From the NCBI GenBank assembly GCA_903927685.1, contig CAIYOB010001239.1:1-41500 (forward strand): 41,500 nucleotides of DNA, written 5' to 3'. This DNA is from an uncultured Planctomycetaceae bacterium (GTDB taxonomy: Bacteria; Planctomycetota; Planctomycetia; Pirellulales; Pirellulaceae). This document shows, piece after piece, positions 22,852 to 31,685 of this stretch. Position numbers and translations under genes: made by a program. Below the pieces are notes generated by a model that ran no database searches, had not been told where the DNA came from, and worked only from the letters and a program-made list of their open reading frames with translations. Numbering within the stretch: the first letter of the stretch is position 1; every line of letters begins with the position of its first letter.

Positions 22852-23871
22852 TCACTTGTTCTGCGCGGCTTCCGCGCGTGCTTTGGCCAACACGCTGGCC
22901 AGGGTCACCGGCCCGCCGCCTTGCCGCTTGCTTTCGTCGGCGGCCTCGAGGAAGGCGTAGATCTCCAGCGTCTGCTCGGCGCTAAACGGCGGCTGGCCGG
23001 TCCGGAAAAAGTTCGCGATCTCGATCAGCAGCGGCTCGTAGCCGGCAAAGTCACCGGACGGCGCAATGCCCTTCTCGCCAAACACGGTGGCCCCGAATCC
23101 GGTGCGGCCTTGCAGGATGCCGCGCAAGGTCCCCAGCCGCCCGTCCTCCCACGTGCCGGCGGCCAAGTCCGCCGTCGGGGTCTTGACCCGCGTCACCGAC
23201 TGGCAGCCGGGCCCCATGATGGTGAACAGCACTTCGCAGCCGTGAATGCCGTAATAGAAGAAATCGGGATGGCTGGGCTCCAGCGGCGCGTTGGAACTGT
23301 AGGCGTCGCAGCCCAGGACGCGGCCGACGCGCGGGTCGTCCCGCATCCCGGCGATGCCGGGACTGTAGCGGAGCGACGAGTTGGAAAAGCACGGCGTGCC
23401 GGTTTTCTCCGCCAAGTCGAAGATCCGCACAATGTCGGCCAGCGAGGCCGCGACGGGCTTGTCGATGAACACGGGTTTCTTCGCAGCCAAGACCGGGGCG
23501 GCTTGCGCCAAGTGCGTGCGCCCGTCGATACTCAACAGCATCACGGCGTCCACCTTGGGCAGCATCGCCTCGACGGTCGCGACGATTTCCACGCCCCGCT
23601 CACGCATCGCCTGGGTGTTCTTCTCGATGTTGTCAGCGCTGAACGGGATGTCGGAACTGAAGGCCGGCACGGCCGCGACGATCTGCAGGTCCTTGACCGG
23701 CGACAGGGTCTTCGGATCGGTGATGATCGTGATGAACGGCACGGCGTGGGCGTCCAGTCCGATGATGCCCACCTGGATCGGCTGGGGCGGCTCGGCGGCC
23801 CGGGAACAGGCCGCGGTACAGGCGAGGATCAGCAGGAGGGCCAGGCGGAGGAACACGGGCGGGTTCAACAT
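22852..23871 (-). CDS. Exported Gfo/Idh/MocA-family oxidoreductase-like protein
   Basis: A 339-residue protein with a lipoprotein-type signal (LALLLILACTAACS), so probably held at the membrane outside the cytoplasm. The Rossmann region is recognisable but altered: VGIIGLDAHAVPFITI in place of the usual G-x-G-x-x-G, which may weaken NAD binding. The second family motif is present as DKPVAASLADI (normally E-K-P), and a substrate-side stretch SHPDFFYYGIHGCEVL carries the His-rich motif. Expected role: oxidation or reduction of a sugar hydroxyl. The start at 23871 follows GGAGACC. It is 62 nt downstream of the SDR gene and almost contiguous with the MFS gene. Confidence 0.8.
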   Translation of the reverse strand: MLNPPVFLRLALLLILACTAACSRAAEPPQPIQVGIIGLDAHAVPFITIITDPKTLSPVKDLQIVAAVPAFSSDIPFSADNIEKNTQAMRERGVEIVATVEAMLPKVDAVMLLSIDGRTHLAQAAPVLAAKKPVFIDKPVAASLADIVRIFDLAEKTGTPCFSNSSLRYSPGIAGMRDDPRVGRVLGCDAYSSNAPLEPSHPDFFYYGIHGCEVLFTIMGPGCQSVTRVKTPTADLAAGTWEDGRLGTLRGILQGRTGFGATVFGEKGIAPSGDFAGYEPLLIEIANFFRTGQPPFSAEQTLEIYAFLEAADESKRQGGGPVTLASVLAKARAEAAQNK

Positions 23872-23933
23872 GACAGGTCTCCAACAAAAGGGAGGGAGGT
23901 TACAGCCGAGGCAACTGAAACGGATGCGCGGGA

Positions 23934-24707
23934 TCACCACGGCGGCAGGCACAAGGTGCCGCCTTCGAGCTGGACGACGCTGCCGTTCACAAAGCCGGCT
24001 TCGTCGGTAAACAGAAAGCCCACGACGTGGGCCACGTCGAGCGGCCGGCCCATCCGCTGCACGGGGATCTTCTTGGCGACTTGGGCGTACAGTTCCTCTT
24101 TCGGCGTGTCCCAGCCGGCGCACGAGGCGGCGAGCATCGGCGTATCGATGGTGCCCGGACTGACGGCCACGAACCGCACGCCGTGGGGGCTGTGGTCGGT
24201 CGTCAAGCTCCGCATCAAGGCCACGACTGCGGCCTTCGAGGCGCAGTACACGCCGTGGCCGGGGAACCCGATGTCGGCGGCCACGGAGGTCGTAAAGCAG
24301 ATCACGCCCCGGCCCTGCCGCTCCATGACCGGCACCGCGTACTTGGCCACCAGCACGGGGCCCAGCAGGTTGACGTTGATCAGCGTGTGGAAATCCTCCA
24401 GCGTGATCTCGGTGATCTTCTGGTTGCGGAGGACGCCCGCGTTGGCGTGGACGCAATCCAGCCGGCCGAACCGCTGCACGGCCAACTCGACCGCCGCCCG
24501 GACATCGGCCTCCTGGCTGGTGTCGCCAAATTGGAACAGGCAGGTACAGCCCTCGGCGCTCAGACGTTGGGCCAGCGCCGTGCCGGCTTCCTGCTGGATC
24601 GACATCGTGATGACCTTCGCCCCGTGCCGGGCGAACAATTCCGTACAGGCTTCGCCGATGCCCGACGTGCCGCCGGTGATCAAAATGACCTTGTCTTTCA
24701 GATGCAT
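23934..24707 (-). CDS. SDR-family oxidoreductase
   Basis: A 257-residue classical short-chain dehydrogenase/reductase. Cofactor motif TGGTSGIG (11-18), NAG (89-91), catalytic Ser141, Tyr154 and Lys158 (TTSVAADIG, VYCASK), and the PGTIDTPML stretch after the active site are all in place. It oxidises or reduces a secondary alcohol with NAD(P); glucose-1-dehydrogenase-like and 3-oxoacyl-reductase-like enzymes share this layout, so the substrate is open. AAGGAGTC 6 nt upstream supports the start at 24707. First gene of the operon with the Gfo/Idh and MFS genes, suggesting sugar or sugar-acid metabolism. Confidence 0.88.
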   Translation of the reverse strand: MHLKDKVILITGGTSGIGEACTELFARHGAKVITMSIQQEAGTALAQRLSAEGCTCLFQFGDTSQEADVRAAVELAVQRFGRLDCVHANAGVLRNQKITEITLEDFHTLINVNLLGPVLVAKYAVPVMERQGRGVICFTTSVAADIGFPGHGVYCASKAAVVALMRSLTTDHSPHGVRFVAVSPGTIDTPMLAASCAGWDTPKEELYAQVAKKIPVQRMGRPLDVAHVVGFLFTDEAGFVNGSVVQLEGGTLCLPPW

Positions 24708-24849
24708 GATCGACTCCTTGCGCGTCCTCGAGTTGCGTCAACCGGGCCGCTCCACCGCCACGGCGTGGAACGAACGCGGGAACCAGGAGTATAGCGTCCG
24801 CCCAGGTTGGGCACCAAGCTGCCTGGTGCACAATTCCCGGTTCACCCAA

Positions 24850-25320
24850 CCACTTCCTTGGCGCAGTCCGCACTCCAGCCCCAGCGGAGCAAGCATTGGC
24901 TCAACACGACGGAGCAAGATCAGCAGCTGTTCGTGCAACAGGTGCAAGTGGTTTGCCAGGCTTACTTGAAGGCATCGACCCTGTATTTCCAGGACCATAC
25001 GCACACGGTCAGCGTCGCTAGGATGACGGGCATCCAAGCCTTGGAGCGTAATGCGAAGAAGCCCCAGCTGGCCCCGGGACAGCTGGCGCGGATCGAGTTC
25101 GAGTACACCCGACACGGGGCCTTGTGTTTGATCCGGAACTGGCATGTGGTCCTTGGACAAACGACCACACCCACGATTCGTTCGACCCGGACTGAGGGAG
25201 ATTCCTGTTGGCACATCCATTCAACGGTCGCCACCGCCCCGGACGCGGGCTGGGTGTTTGTCCCGGACAACTTGAACACCCATTGCAGCGAGAGCTTGGC
25301 GTGTGCGGGCCGTGCATCCA
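24850..25320 (+). pseudogene. IS630-family transposase remnant
   Basis: The frame carries the DDE half of an IS630 transposase: HWLNTTEQDQQLFVQQVQ, SVARMTGIQALERNAKKP, RIEFEYTRHGALCLIRNW and GWVFVPDNLNTHCSESLA. The first catalytic Asp, normally in V-D-E-M-T-G-I-Q, is replaced (S-V-A-R-M-T), while the later D-x-L-N-x-H is kept. The N-terminal DNA-binding half and the end are missing. The frame stays open to 25469, but beyond about 25320 it reads unrelated repeat DNA. Confidence 0.75.
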
Positions 25321-25396
25321 CTCGACGGCGCCCCCGGCCGGCTTGGGGACGGCGAGTTGGTAAGCACCGTTTGAGAAACACCTGTCGGCTTGTCGC

Positions 25397-25436
25397 CTTT
25401 CGCTCCGCGAAAGGACGTTCTTTCGCGGAGCGAAAG
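25397..25436. repeat. Double hairpin, REP-like
   Basis: CTTTCGCTCCGCGAAAG (25397-25413), a 6-nt spacer, then its exact reverse complement CTTTCGCGGAGCGAAAG (25420-25436). Each 17-nt arm is itself a hairpin (CTTTCGC-TCC-GCGAAAG), so either one long or two short stems can form. It lies at the decayed end of the IS630 remnant. Confidence 0.85.
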
Positions 25437-25747
25437 ACGACACTTGTTTCTCGAACGCTGCTAAGCTGATAATAGCAACCGGACCGGCCAGGACCACGTC
25501 TACGCCGCCCGTATTCCCGACGAACTGATGACGAACTTGCTGGGGTGATGGGTCACGAGGAGGGCGGTCGTACCATCGACGAGCTGATAATCAAGCCCGC
25601 GCCGTCGCGCCTACCGTGACGGCGACAGGAGCCGTCGTTGTCGCTTCGTATCATTCAGCCTTTGACGCCTTGCGCCGCGATCGCGGATCGACCGCAGACG
25701 GTCATTGGTGTCGGCCCCGCGGCCCAATCGGTTGGCTGGCAGCAGGC
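25437..25747. other. Gap without recognised genes
   Basis: No frame here has recognisable protein features, and no promoter, RNA or terminator was seen. It separates the IS630 remnant from the 3' end of the GH3 gene. Confidence 0.5.
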
Positions 25748-28132
25748 TCAGTCAGCGGCCTGCTCTTCAACAACGACCTCGAAGCGGCCTTGCAGCCGGA
25801 TGTCCGCCGCGGAGGCGCCTACCAAGACGCCGAACCAACCGGGCTCCACAACGCGTTTCATGGCGACGTTCCACAGGGCAAGTTCGGACGGAGGGACGGT
25901 GACGGTGACCGTCCGGCTTTCGCCGGGCGACAACTCGAGCTTTTCAAAGCCAGCCAGTCGCATCACGGGCGTGGTCACGGACGACACCTCGTCGCGGGTG
26001 TAGACCTGAGCCACCTCCTTGCCGGCTCGGCCTCCCGTGTTCGTCACCACGAAACGGACCGTCGCCGCGGCGTCCGGCCCGATGGCCGGCGTCTCGACCT
26101 GCAAATCCGTGTACTCGAACGTCGTGTAGCTCAGCCCGAATCCGAAGGCCCACAGGGGATCGGGCGACGAGAACACGTAGTCTCGGCCGAGCTGTTCCGG
26201 CGACCCGGGCCGGTGATAGTACCCGCGTCCGCTCGGCTTGTAGTCATGGACCGTGGGAATGTGGCCGGCGCTCTGGGGGACGGTCATCGACAGGCGGCCC
26301 GATGGATTCACGCGGCCGAGCAGAACGTCGGCCACGGCGTAGCCCTGCTGTTCGCCGGGATAGAACGCTTCGATGATCGCCGGCACCTGCTGGTTCATCC
26401 ACGGGACGCTGTAGGGCCGGCCGTTCAGGAACACGACGACGACCGGCTTGCCCACCGCCAGCACGGCGCGGACCAGATCCTGCTGCGCTCCCGGCGGGAC
26501 GGGGTCCGTCACATCATACCCTTCCCCGACGGTGCCCGAGGCCGGCAGCGTCGGATCTTCCCAGCCGACGCCGCTCAAGATCATGCTGGTGTCGCCCAGG
26601 ACGACGACCACGACGTCGCTTTGCTTGGCCGCCTGGACGGCCGCGGCAAAACCGTCGGTGGCTTGCCCGGTCAGGTCGCAGCCTTTGGCGTAGTGGATGA
26701 CGACCTGGTCGCCCACTCGTTCGCCCAGGCCGCGCAGGACGGTCACGCCGTCGCGGTTGCTCTTGCTCCAGCAATAATCGCCGAATTGAACCTGATCGGC
26801 ATTGGGGCCGACGACGGCCAGCGACTTGATCTGCGCCGGATCGAGCGGCAACAGCCCGCGATCGTTCTTCAGCAGGACGATGGACTCCTCGGCGATCTGC
26901 CGGGACAGCGCGACGTGGTCGACGCTGCGGGCGATCTTCGGCAGTTCGTCCAGGGCGGCGTCGGGACGTCCGTCAAACAGGCCGGCGAGGAACTTGACGC
27001 GCAGGACACGCGACGCCGCCTTGTCGATTTCCGACTCCGCGAGCCGACCGGTTTGGACCAGGCCGGCCAGGTGACGGAAACAGTCCGGCCCTGGCGCCTC
27101 GAGGTCCACGCCTGCGGTAAGCGCCATCGCGGCGGCTTCCGCCGGACTCCCGGCGACGTGGTGCAGATTGGCATTCATGATCACACCACCCCAGTCCGAA
27201 TAGGTGTAGCCGCGGAAGCCCAGCTCGCCGCGCAGGACGTCCTCCAGCAGCCAGCGGTTGGCGTGCGACGGCACGCCGTCGACCTCGTTGTACGACGGCA
27301 TGACCGCCAGCACGCCGGTCTCCCGAATGACGGCCTCGACAGGTGGCAGGTAGTACGTCCGCAGCTCGCGCTCACCGAGCAGGCAAGGCCCGATGTTGAT
27401 GCCGTTGACGGGCGCACTGTAGCCGGCAAAGGTCTTGAGCATGGCCAGGGCCTTGTCGGGCGCGAGCCTGTTGGTGCGCAGATCGCCCTGAATGCCGAGC
27501 GTGTAGGCCGAACACATGCGGGCCACCAAGAACGGACTCTCGCCGATACACTCCTCGACGCGGCCCCACCGCGGATCGCGGATGACTTCGACCATCGGGG
27601 TCAGCAGGTGATTGACGCCGGCCGCCGCCGCTTCGCGGGAAATCTGGGCACCCAGGCGTTCTGCGAGCGGTGGATTCCAGGTGCATCCCAGGGCGATGAA
27701 TTGGGGATAGATCGTCGCGCCCCTCGCCAGCACGCCGTGGAGTCCTTCATTGACCGTCAACGCCGGAATCCCCAGCCGCGTCTTCTCCCGCAGATACTTC
27801 TGCCCGGCCGACAACCGCCGCGCGCTTTCGAACAGGTCGTCTCCAAATTTCACGCACAGGACGCCGACACTGCGGTCCCCGAACAGCTTTTGCAGCGACG
27901 CCTCGTCGGCCAGGCCGTCCTGCATCTCGATCTGGTCCGCCCCTTTTTGCGTGAGTTGTTCGAGCTTCTCTTCCAGCGACATCCGCCCGAGCAGATCGCG
28001 GACGCGCTCGTCTACCGGCCGAGCCGGATCGCGATACGGTTCCGCGGAGCTGATTGCCGCCGTCGAGGCAACGGCCGCGGCCCACAGCAGACAGGGGCGG
28101 AGCAAGTTGATCGTGTTGTCCGTGTCCTTCAT
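25748..28132 (-). CDS. Exported GH3-family beta-glycosidase
   Basis: A 794-residue glycoside hydrolase family 3 protein, probably cleaving beta-linked glucose or xylose from plant or algal polysaccharides outside the cytoplasm. A signal peptide (LLRPCLLWAAAVASTAAISSA) is followed by the TIM-barrel domain (RVRDLLGRMSLEEKLEQL, SPMVEVIRDPRWGRVEE-like block), the nucleophile Asp313 in YTYSDWGGV, the alpha/beta sandwich domain, and a C-terminal fibronectin-III-like domain ending in EPGWFGVLVGASAADIRLQG. The usual Lys-His pair of the substrate site reads Lys233-Thr234 (MLKTFAGYSAP), unusual for the family. The start at 28132 (MKDTDNTINLL) was chosen over 28204 because the signal peptide begins there. 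Confidence 0.9.
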   Translation of the reverse strand: MKDTDNTINLLRPCLLWAAAVASTAAISSAEPYRDPARPVDERVRDLLGRMSLEEKLEQLTQKGADQIEMQDGLADEASLQKLFGDRSVGVLCVKFGDDLFESARRLSAGQKYLREKTRLGIPALTVNEGLHGVLARGATIYPQFIALGCTWNPPLAERLGAQISREAAAAGVNHLLTPMVEVIRDPRWGRVEECIGESPFLVARMCSAYTLGIQGDLRTNRLAPDKALAMLKTFAGYSAPVNGINIGPCLLGERELRTYYLPPVEAVIRETGVLAVMPSYNEVDGVPSHANRWLLEDVLRGELGFRGYTYSDWGGVIMNANLHHVAGSPAEAAAMALTAGVDLEAPGPDCFRHLAGLVQTGRLAESEIDKAASRVLRVKFLAGLFDGRPDAALDELPKIARSVDHVALSRQIAEESIVLLKNDRGLLPLDPAQIKSLAVVGPNADQVQFGDYCWSKSNRDGVTVLRGLGERVGDQVVIHYAKGCDLTGQATDGFAAAVQAAKQSDVVVVVLGDTSMILSGVGWEDPTLPASGTVGEGYDVTDPVPPGAQQDLVRAVLAVGKPVVVVFLNGRPYSVPWMNQQVPAIIEAFYPGEQQGYAVADVLLGRVNPSGRLSMTVPQSAGHIPTVHDYKPSGRGYYHRPGSPEQLGRDYVFSSPDPLWAFGFGLSYTTFEYTDLQVETPAIGPDAAATVRFVVTNTGGRAGKEVAQVYTRDEVSSVTTPVMRLAGFEKLELSPGESRTVTVTVPPSELALWNVAMKRVVEPGWFGVLVGASAADIRLQGRFEVVVEEQAAD

Positions 28133-28278
28133 CGTGGCGTGACCGCAGCCCCGGGAGCGCGTCGGCTTCCTTGGGCGGCCGGTCCAGTGTGATGAACCGC
28201 TCATGGCCGCAGACGATCTTGAGCCCGTCAGGCAGGGTTCATTCTAGGGCCTTGCCCACGCACCAACAACGCCGAAAC

Positions 28279-28314
28279 GGGACGCGGAATGGGACGCGGA
28301 ATGGGACGCGGAGC
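28279..28314 (+). repeat. Three tandem 12-nt repeats
   Basis: GGGACGCGGAAT at 28279-28290 and 28291-28302, and GGGACGCGGAGC at 28303-28314. Three head-to-tail copies, the last with two changes, immediately before a GH3-derived fragment. Confidence 0.85.
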
Positions 28315-28390
28315 CAACCGGGCTCCGCACCGCGGTTCAGGGCGACGTTCGACCGGAAAAGCCCGCCCGACGGGACGGTGAAGTTGAGTT
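28315..28390 (-). pseudogene. GH3 C-terminal fragment
   Basis: This stretch aligns with 25837-25912, the 3' part of the GH3 gene (shared blocks CAACCGGGCTCC, GGCGACGTTC, GGGACGGTGA in order). On the minus strand it reads about LNFTVPSGGLFRSNVALNRG, then AEPGWL, to compare with VTVPPSELALWNVAMKRVVE then PGWF of the intact gene. It looks like what is left of a second GH3 gene. Too diverged to be a recent duplication. Confidence 0.55.
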
Positions 28391-28654
28391 GTCGCGAGTA
28401 TGGTGACTTCGCTCGTTGGCACGTTCCGAACGATTACAGCGGCGGTTTTGTCTCTGTCGATCGTAGGGCATTCCTGTCCGGCGAAGAACCGCTACCGCCA
28501 TCAAATCTCTTCCGTCCGGCAGGAGCGTAGGCCGATCAAAACGATGCAACCCATCGACGGTCGTCCACGGATCGGACGGCGTGCGTGTTGGCCTGTGCAA
28601 GTTACGCTCCCAGGCCGACCGTGGGACTCGAGCTCAGCATAACGGAGCATGCTC

Positions 28655-29773
28655 ATGGGCATTTCCCTACGGATCTTCGTCGCTTTGGCCGTTGCCATCG
28701 GAGGCATGCTGACAACTACCGTGCGTGGCCAGCAGGTCAGCTTGGCCCAACCGGCCGGTGCCGACTCGACGGGCGCCATCTTCGCGAGCAACGCGAGATT
28801 GGAGGCCGAGTTGGAGGATTTGAGAAGTCGCCTGGATGCTCTCGATCAGACCAGGGCCAGCACCCTGGATTCGCAGGTCGTCGGCAACTCGGCGTGTCCC
28901 GGTTGGCTGGTGTCGGTGGACTACTTGAACTGGGACGTTCGGCAACGGGGCACTGACTTTGCCATCACGACGGTCGGCAGCGAGGACGTCGGACCGGGCC
29001 CCGGGCCGGGTGCGGTACACAATCTCGGCCTCGACCGCAACTCGGGCGTACGAACCAGGCTTGGATACCGCACGAGTGCGGCTTGGGAACTGGTTTTGGG
29101 CTATACGTACTACGAGACCAGCGGAGCGGATTCTGCTGTCGAGCCGGCGGGCGGAACTCTGTGGGCCACGCGCAGCCATCCCGCCTGGTACGAAGAAGCG
29201 ACCACGGCGGACGCCTCGGGGGAATTCACGTACAACGTCTTCGACTTGGAAGCTCGATATCCCGTCATCCGGACTTGCCCTGTCACCGTGCAGATCTTTG
29301 GCGGTTTGCGATGGGCAGACATCGACCAGGCTTTTCGAGTCGCCTACGACGGCCGATTTTTCCGCGACGGTCAATTCAGTGACGTTTCGGGCCTGACCGC
29401 GTTCGGATTGCGGTTGGGCGGCGAAGGCCAATGGCATCTGAATCCGTCGTGGAGTCTCTTCGGCAGCGCTGCAGGGTCGATCCTGCACGGCAGATTTCAT
29501 TCGGCCCTGCTCCAAACCGACGTCGGTGGCGCCGAGACGATTGTCGACGTGCGCGACGACTATGAGCAGGCCGTGCCGGCCATCGACGCGGCCGCGGGGG
29601 TCGCCTGGACTCGCGGGCCTTGGGAGATTCGCGCCGGCTACGAGTTGACCGATTGGTTCAATTTGGCGGACCGGTCCATGTTCACGGACAGCCAACTCGT
29701 GGCCGTCTACGGGCCGCAGTCTCAAGATGTACTGCTGGACGGTTTCTTCATTCGCTTCGCCTACACTCGATAG
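28655..29773 (+). CDS. Outer-membrane beta-barrel protein (Lpg1974/BBP7-like)
   Basis: A 372-residue exported protein: a signal peptide (FVALAVAIGGMLTTTVRG), a short helical segment (ARLEAELEDLRSRLDALDQT) that may trimerise, and then a barrel rich in alternating strands ending with the C-terminal FFIRFAYTR. Motifs such as WLVSVDYLNWDVRQ, SGVRTRLGYRTSAAWELVLGY and AVPAIDAAAGVAW fit the pore-forming outer-membrane family expanded in planctomycetes. Expected role: a passive pore in the outer membrane. The ATG at 28655 was preferred to 28649 because GGAG lies 7 nt upstream of it and only 1 nt upstream of the other. Confidence 0.8.
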   Translation: MGISLRIFVALAVAIGGMLTTTVRGQQVSLAQPAGADSTGAIFASNARLEAELEDLRSRLDALDQTRASTLDSQVVGNSACPGWLVSVDYLNWDVRQRGTDFAITTVGSEDVGPGPGPGAVHNLGLDRNSGVRTRLGYRTSAAWELVLGYTYYETSGADSAVEPAGGTLWATRSHPAWYEEATTADASGEFTYNVFDLEARYPVIRTCPVTVQIFGGLRWADIDQAFRVAYDGRFFRDGQFSDVSGLTAFGLRLGGEGQWHLNPSWSLFGSAAGSILHGRFHSALLQTDVGGAETIVDVRDDYEQAVPAIDAAAGVAWTRGPWEIRAGYELTDWFNLADRSMFTDSQLVAVYGPQSQDVLLDGFFIRFAYTR

Positions 29774-29885
29774 ACAGAAATTCGCCGAAGGCTCGGTCAG
29801 GTAGTACCCTTGGGTGACCGTAATTTCGCTGTGGCCGTCCCAAGCGTGCCCCTGCCCATTCCGGCTCGATGCTCCAGCGAGTTGG

Positions 29886-30502
29886 TCAGGGCCGTTTTTC
29901 GGAGGAGTGGCTGCAGATTCCGCGGCGGCCAAGGTGGTCGGTCTGCAGACCGGCTTGGCGAGCGTATTCGCTGACGATGTTCAGGATGGCTCGTCGCGTC
30001 AGGTGGCGGTCGGTCGGCGTTCGTCTGTTGGCGACCAAGGGGAGGACGGCGGGGCCTCGGCGTTGTCTGAGCTGACGCCCGACTCCTGCAGACACGCCAA
30101 GACGGCGGGGGCGGATTTGAGCAGCGGTTTCCGCTACTGCTCTCCGCCTTTCTCCGGGCCGACCAGGTAACAAACGGAGCCCGTCTGATCGAGGTCGCCG
30201 ACCTTGGCTTAGGCGATGGCCCGGGACCGGCACACGGTTTTGAAGCAGACGCCCACGAACGCGTGATCCCGAAGGCCCAGTACGGTGCTGGCGTCGGGGG
30301 CGCGGAGTAGTCGGCGGGTTTCCTGCCCGGACATGCCAGGCGTCGTGTTCTTGTCCAACGAACACTTTGCCATCAGCGACTGATCGTCGGCCCGGACCAG
30401 GTTGTAGGCGTCATTGCGTTTTCGGCAAACGACTTCCACGTGCTTCCGGGCCAAATAGCGTTCGATGCGTTGACGGAACTCGCTGATCCTGATTTCGGCC
30501 AT
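29886..30502 (-). pseudogene. Tyrosine recombinase (phage-type integrase) remnant
   Basis: Read on the minus strand the order of a tyrosine integrase is visible across frames and stops: TPGMSGQETRRLLRAPDAS, then TVLGLRDHAFVGVCFKTVC, a TAA, then AKVGDLDQTGSVCYLVGPEK with GGEQ and a TAG, and in the next frame DRHLTRRAILNIVSEYARQA. The Arg of the first catalytic motif is not in a normal context and the His-x-x-Arg and Tyr motifs are absent. The frame opens at 30502 with MAEIRISEFRQRIERYLA, which could be the start or an unrelated piece. The flanking 29774-29885 shows nothing recognisable. Confidence 0.6.
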
Positions 30503-30541
30503 GTCTTCCTTGACTCCAACAAGCGTTGCGACAGCAGTCCC

Positions 30542-31495
30542 CTACCGCGGCCCGGCGGACTGGGCATACTCCAGAAACAGCCGCACCGCCTGTTCGTCGC
30601 TGATCTCGCGGCCGATGATCAGGCGGGCGCGGCCGGTCGCGGTCTGACCGGCCCGAACGTCGCGGCCGAACAGCCCCAGGTACAGCGAACCGTGGCTTTC
30701 CTCGCCGTAGGGAGTGTACACAGCGAAGCAGTCCCCCGGCGGCGACATGACCAGGCCCGACAGCCCCGACTCCACGTTCCGCCGAATCGCGAGCGGGGCG
30801 GCCAGCGGATTGCGGACCACCCAAGTCACCGGTGCCGGCGGATGCTGCCAACGTCCGTCGCTGACCAGTTTTGCGTCTGCGGCGTTTCGGGGGAAGACAT
30901 GCCAAACTCCGTCCTCTTTCAGAGCCGGTACGAATTTACCCGAGCCGTCGGCCGGGTCTTGAGCGTATACGGCCGCCTGGGTGAAACCGTCGAAGTACGA
31001 GGCGACAAAGATCTCCAGCATGGGCAGATCCTTGTTGGGCGTGACCGCAATCTCGATATCGGCCGTATTGGCCGCGGTCCAGCGATAGACGGCCGTCATG
31101 GCCAGCGGGTACGTTTCGTTCGGCGACCAGCGGACCTCGACCGCACCGTCAGGCAGCAACTTGGTCTCACTGGTCCAATCCCAAGCCCCGTAGCCGTGCT
31201 GCGTCCCGGTCGACAACGTTCGGTACGGAGACAGCCAGCCCATGCTCTTGGTCAGCATCTTGCCGGTGCCTGCATCGGAGACGGGCAGCAACCCGGTCGA
31301 ACGGCCGCCGCCGTGCAGGACGCCCTTCAGAACCCCGGTATCGAACTGGTATTCGCCCTTGCTGGGGCCGTGAAAGGCCAGGTCTTCGGCCGCGACGGCT
31401 GGGCAAGGGCCGAACGCTATAACCATCCACGCCGCCAGAAGCGGCAGGGCCCAGATGGGGCGCAGATTGAGACGACAAGTCGGAGTGACGTTCAT
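30542..31495 (-). CDS. Exported hypothetical protein
   Basis: A 317-residue protein with a clear signal peptide (LPLLAAWMVIAFGPCPAVAA, cleavage before EDLA). The mature part is rich in aromatic and beta-strand-like segments (GEYQFDTGVLKGVLHGGGRS, TGTQHGYGAWDWTSETKLLP, SLYLGLFGRDVRAGQTA), as in carbohydrate-binding or lyase-like beta-sandwiches found in planctomycetes. No catalytic motif is recognised and no function is assigned. Not obviously in an operon: 190 nt separates its start from the end of the pseudouridine synthase gene on the same strand. Confidence 0.65.
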   Translation of the reverse strand: MNVTPTCRLNLRPIWALPLLAAWMVIAFGPCPAVAAEDLAFHGPSKGEYQFDTGVLKGVLHGGGRSTGLLPVSDAGTGKMLTKSMGWLSPYRTLSTGTQHGYGAWDWTSETKLLPDGAVEVRWSPNETYPLAMTAVYRWTAANTADIEIAVTPNKDLPMLEIFVASYFDGFTQAAVYAQDPADGSGKFVPALKEDGVWHVFPRNAADAKLVSDGRWQHPPAPVTWVVRNPLAAPLAIRRNVESGLSGLVMSPPGDCFAVYTPYGEESHGSLYLGLFGRDVRAGQTATGRARLIIGREISDEQAVRLFLEYAQSAGPR

Positions 31496-31583
31496 GGATA
31501 ACTCCCGGCGTTCGCGTGGTGTGGGGCTTGGTTAGCGGGCAGCGAAGCTCCAGCATACCCGATTCGGCCTCCGACGTACAGAA

Positions 31584-31615
31584 TTCATAACTCGCGGGGT
31601 TCATAACTGGCGGGG
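31584..31615 (+). repeat. Tandem 16-nt repeat
   Basis: TTCATAACTCGCGGGG (31584-31599) directly followed by TTCATAACTGGCGGGG (31600-31615), 15 of 16 identical. It lies in the gap between the pseudouridine synthase and the exported hypothetical gene. Confidence 0.8.
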
Positions 31616-31685
31616 TTGTCAATCGGCCCAAGGTCAAGCCGTCTGCCCGTCAATTCTGAATTCTGGACGCCAGCGCCCCCGCCCG

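Noticed and set aside
22852..24873. Single 673-residue protein joining the SDR region and the Gfo/Idh protein
   Set aside because: The upstream part is out of frame with the real SDR gene and has no domain; the Gfo/Idh protein begins with its own signal peptide at 23871.
22921..24969. Long plus-strand frame across the Gfo/Idh and SDR genes
   Set aside because: It crosses two independent, well-recognised genes on the other strand and shows no protein family features.
25616..28192. Long open frame on the plus strand over the GH3 gene (about 858 codons)
   Set aside because: Shadow frame: no recognisable motifs, while the minus strand encodes a full GH3 protein with its nucleophile motif.
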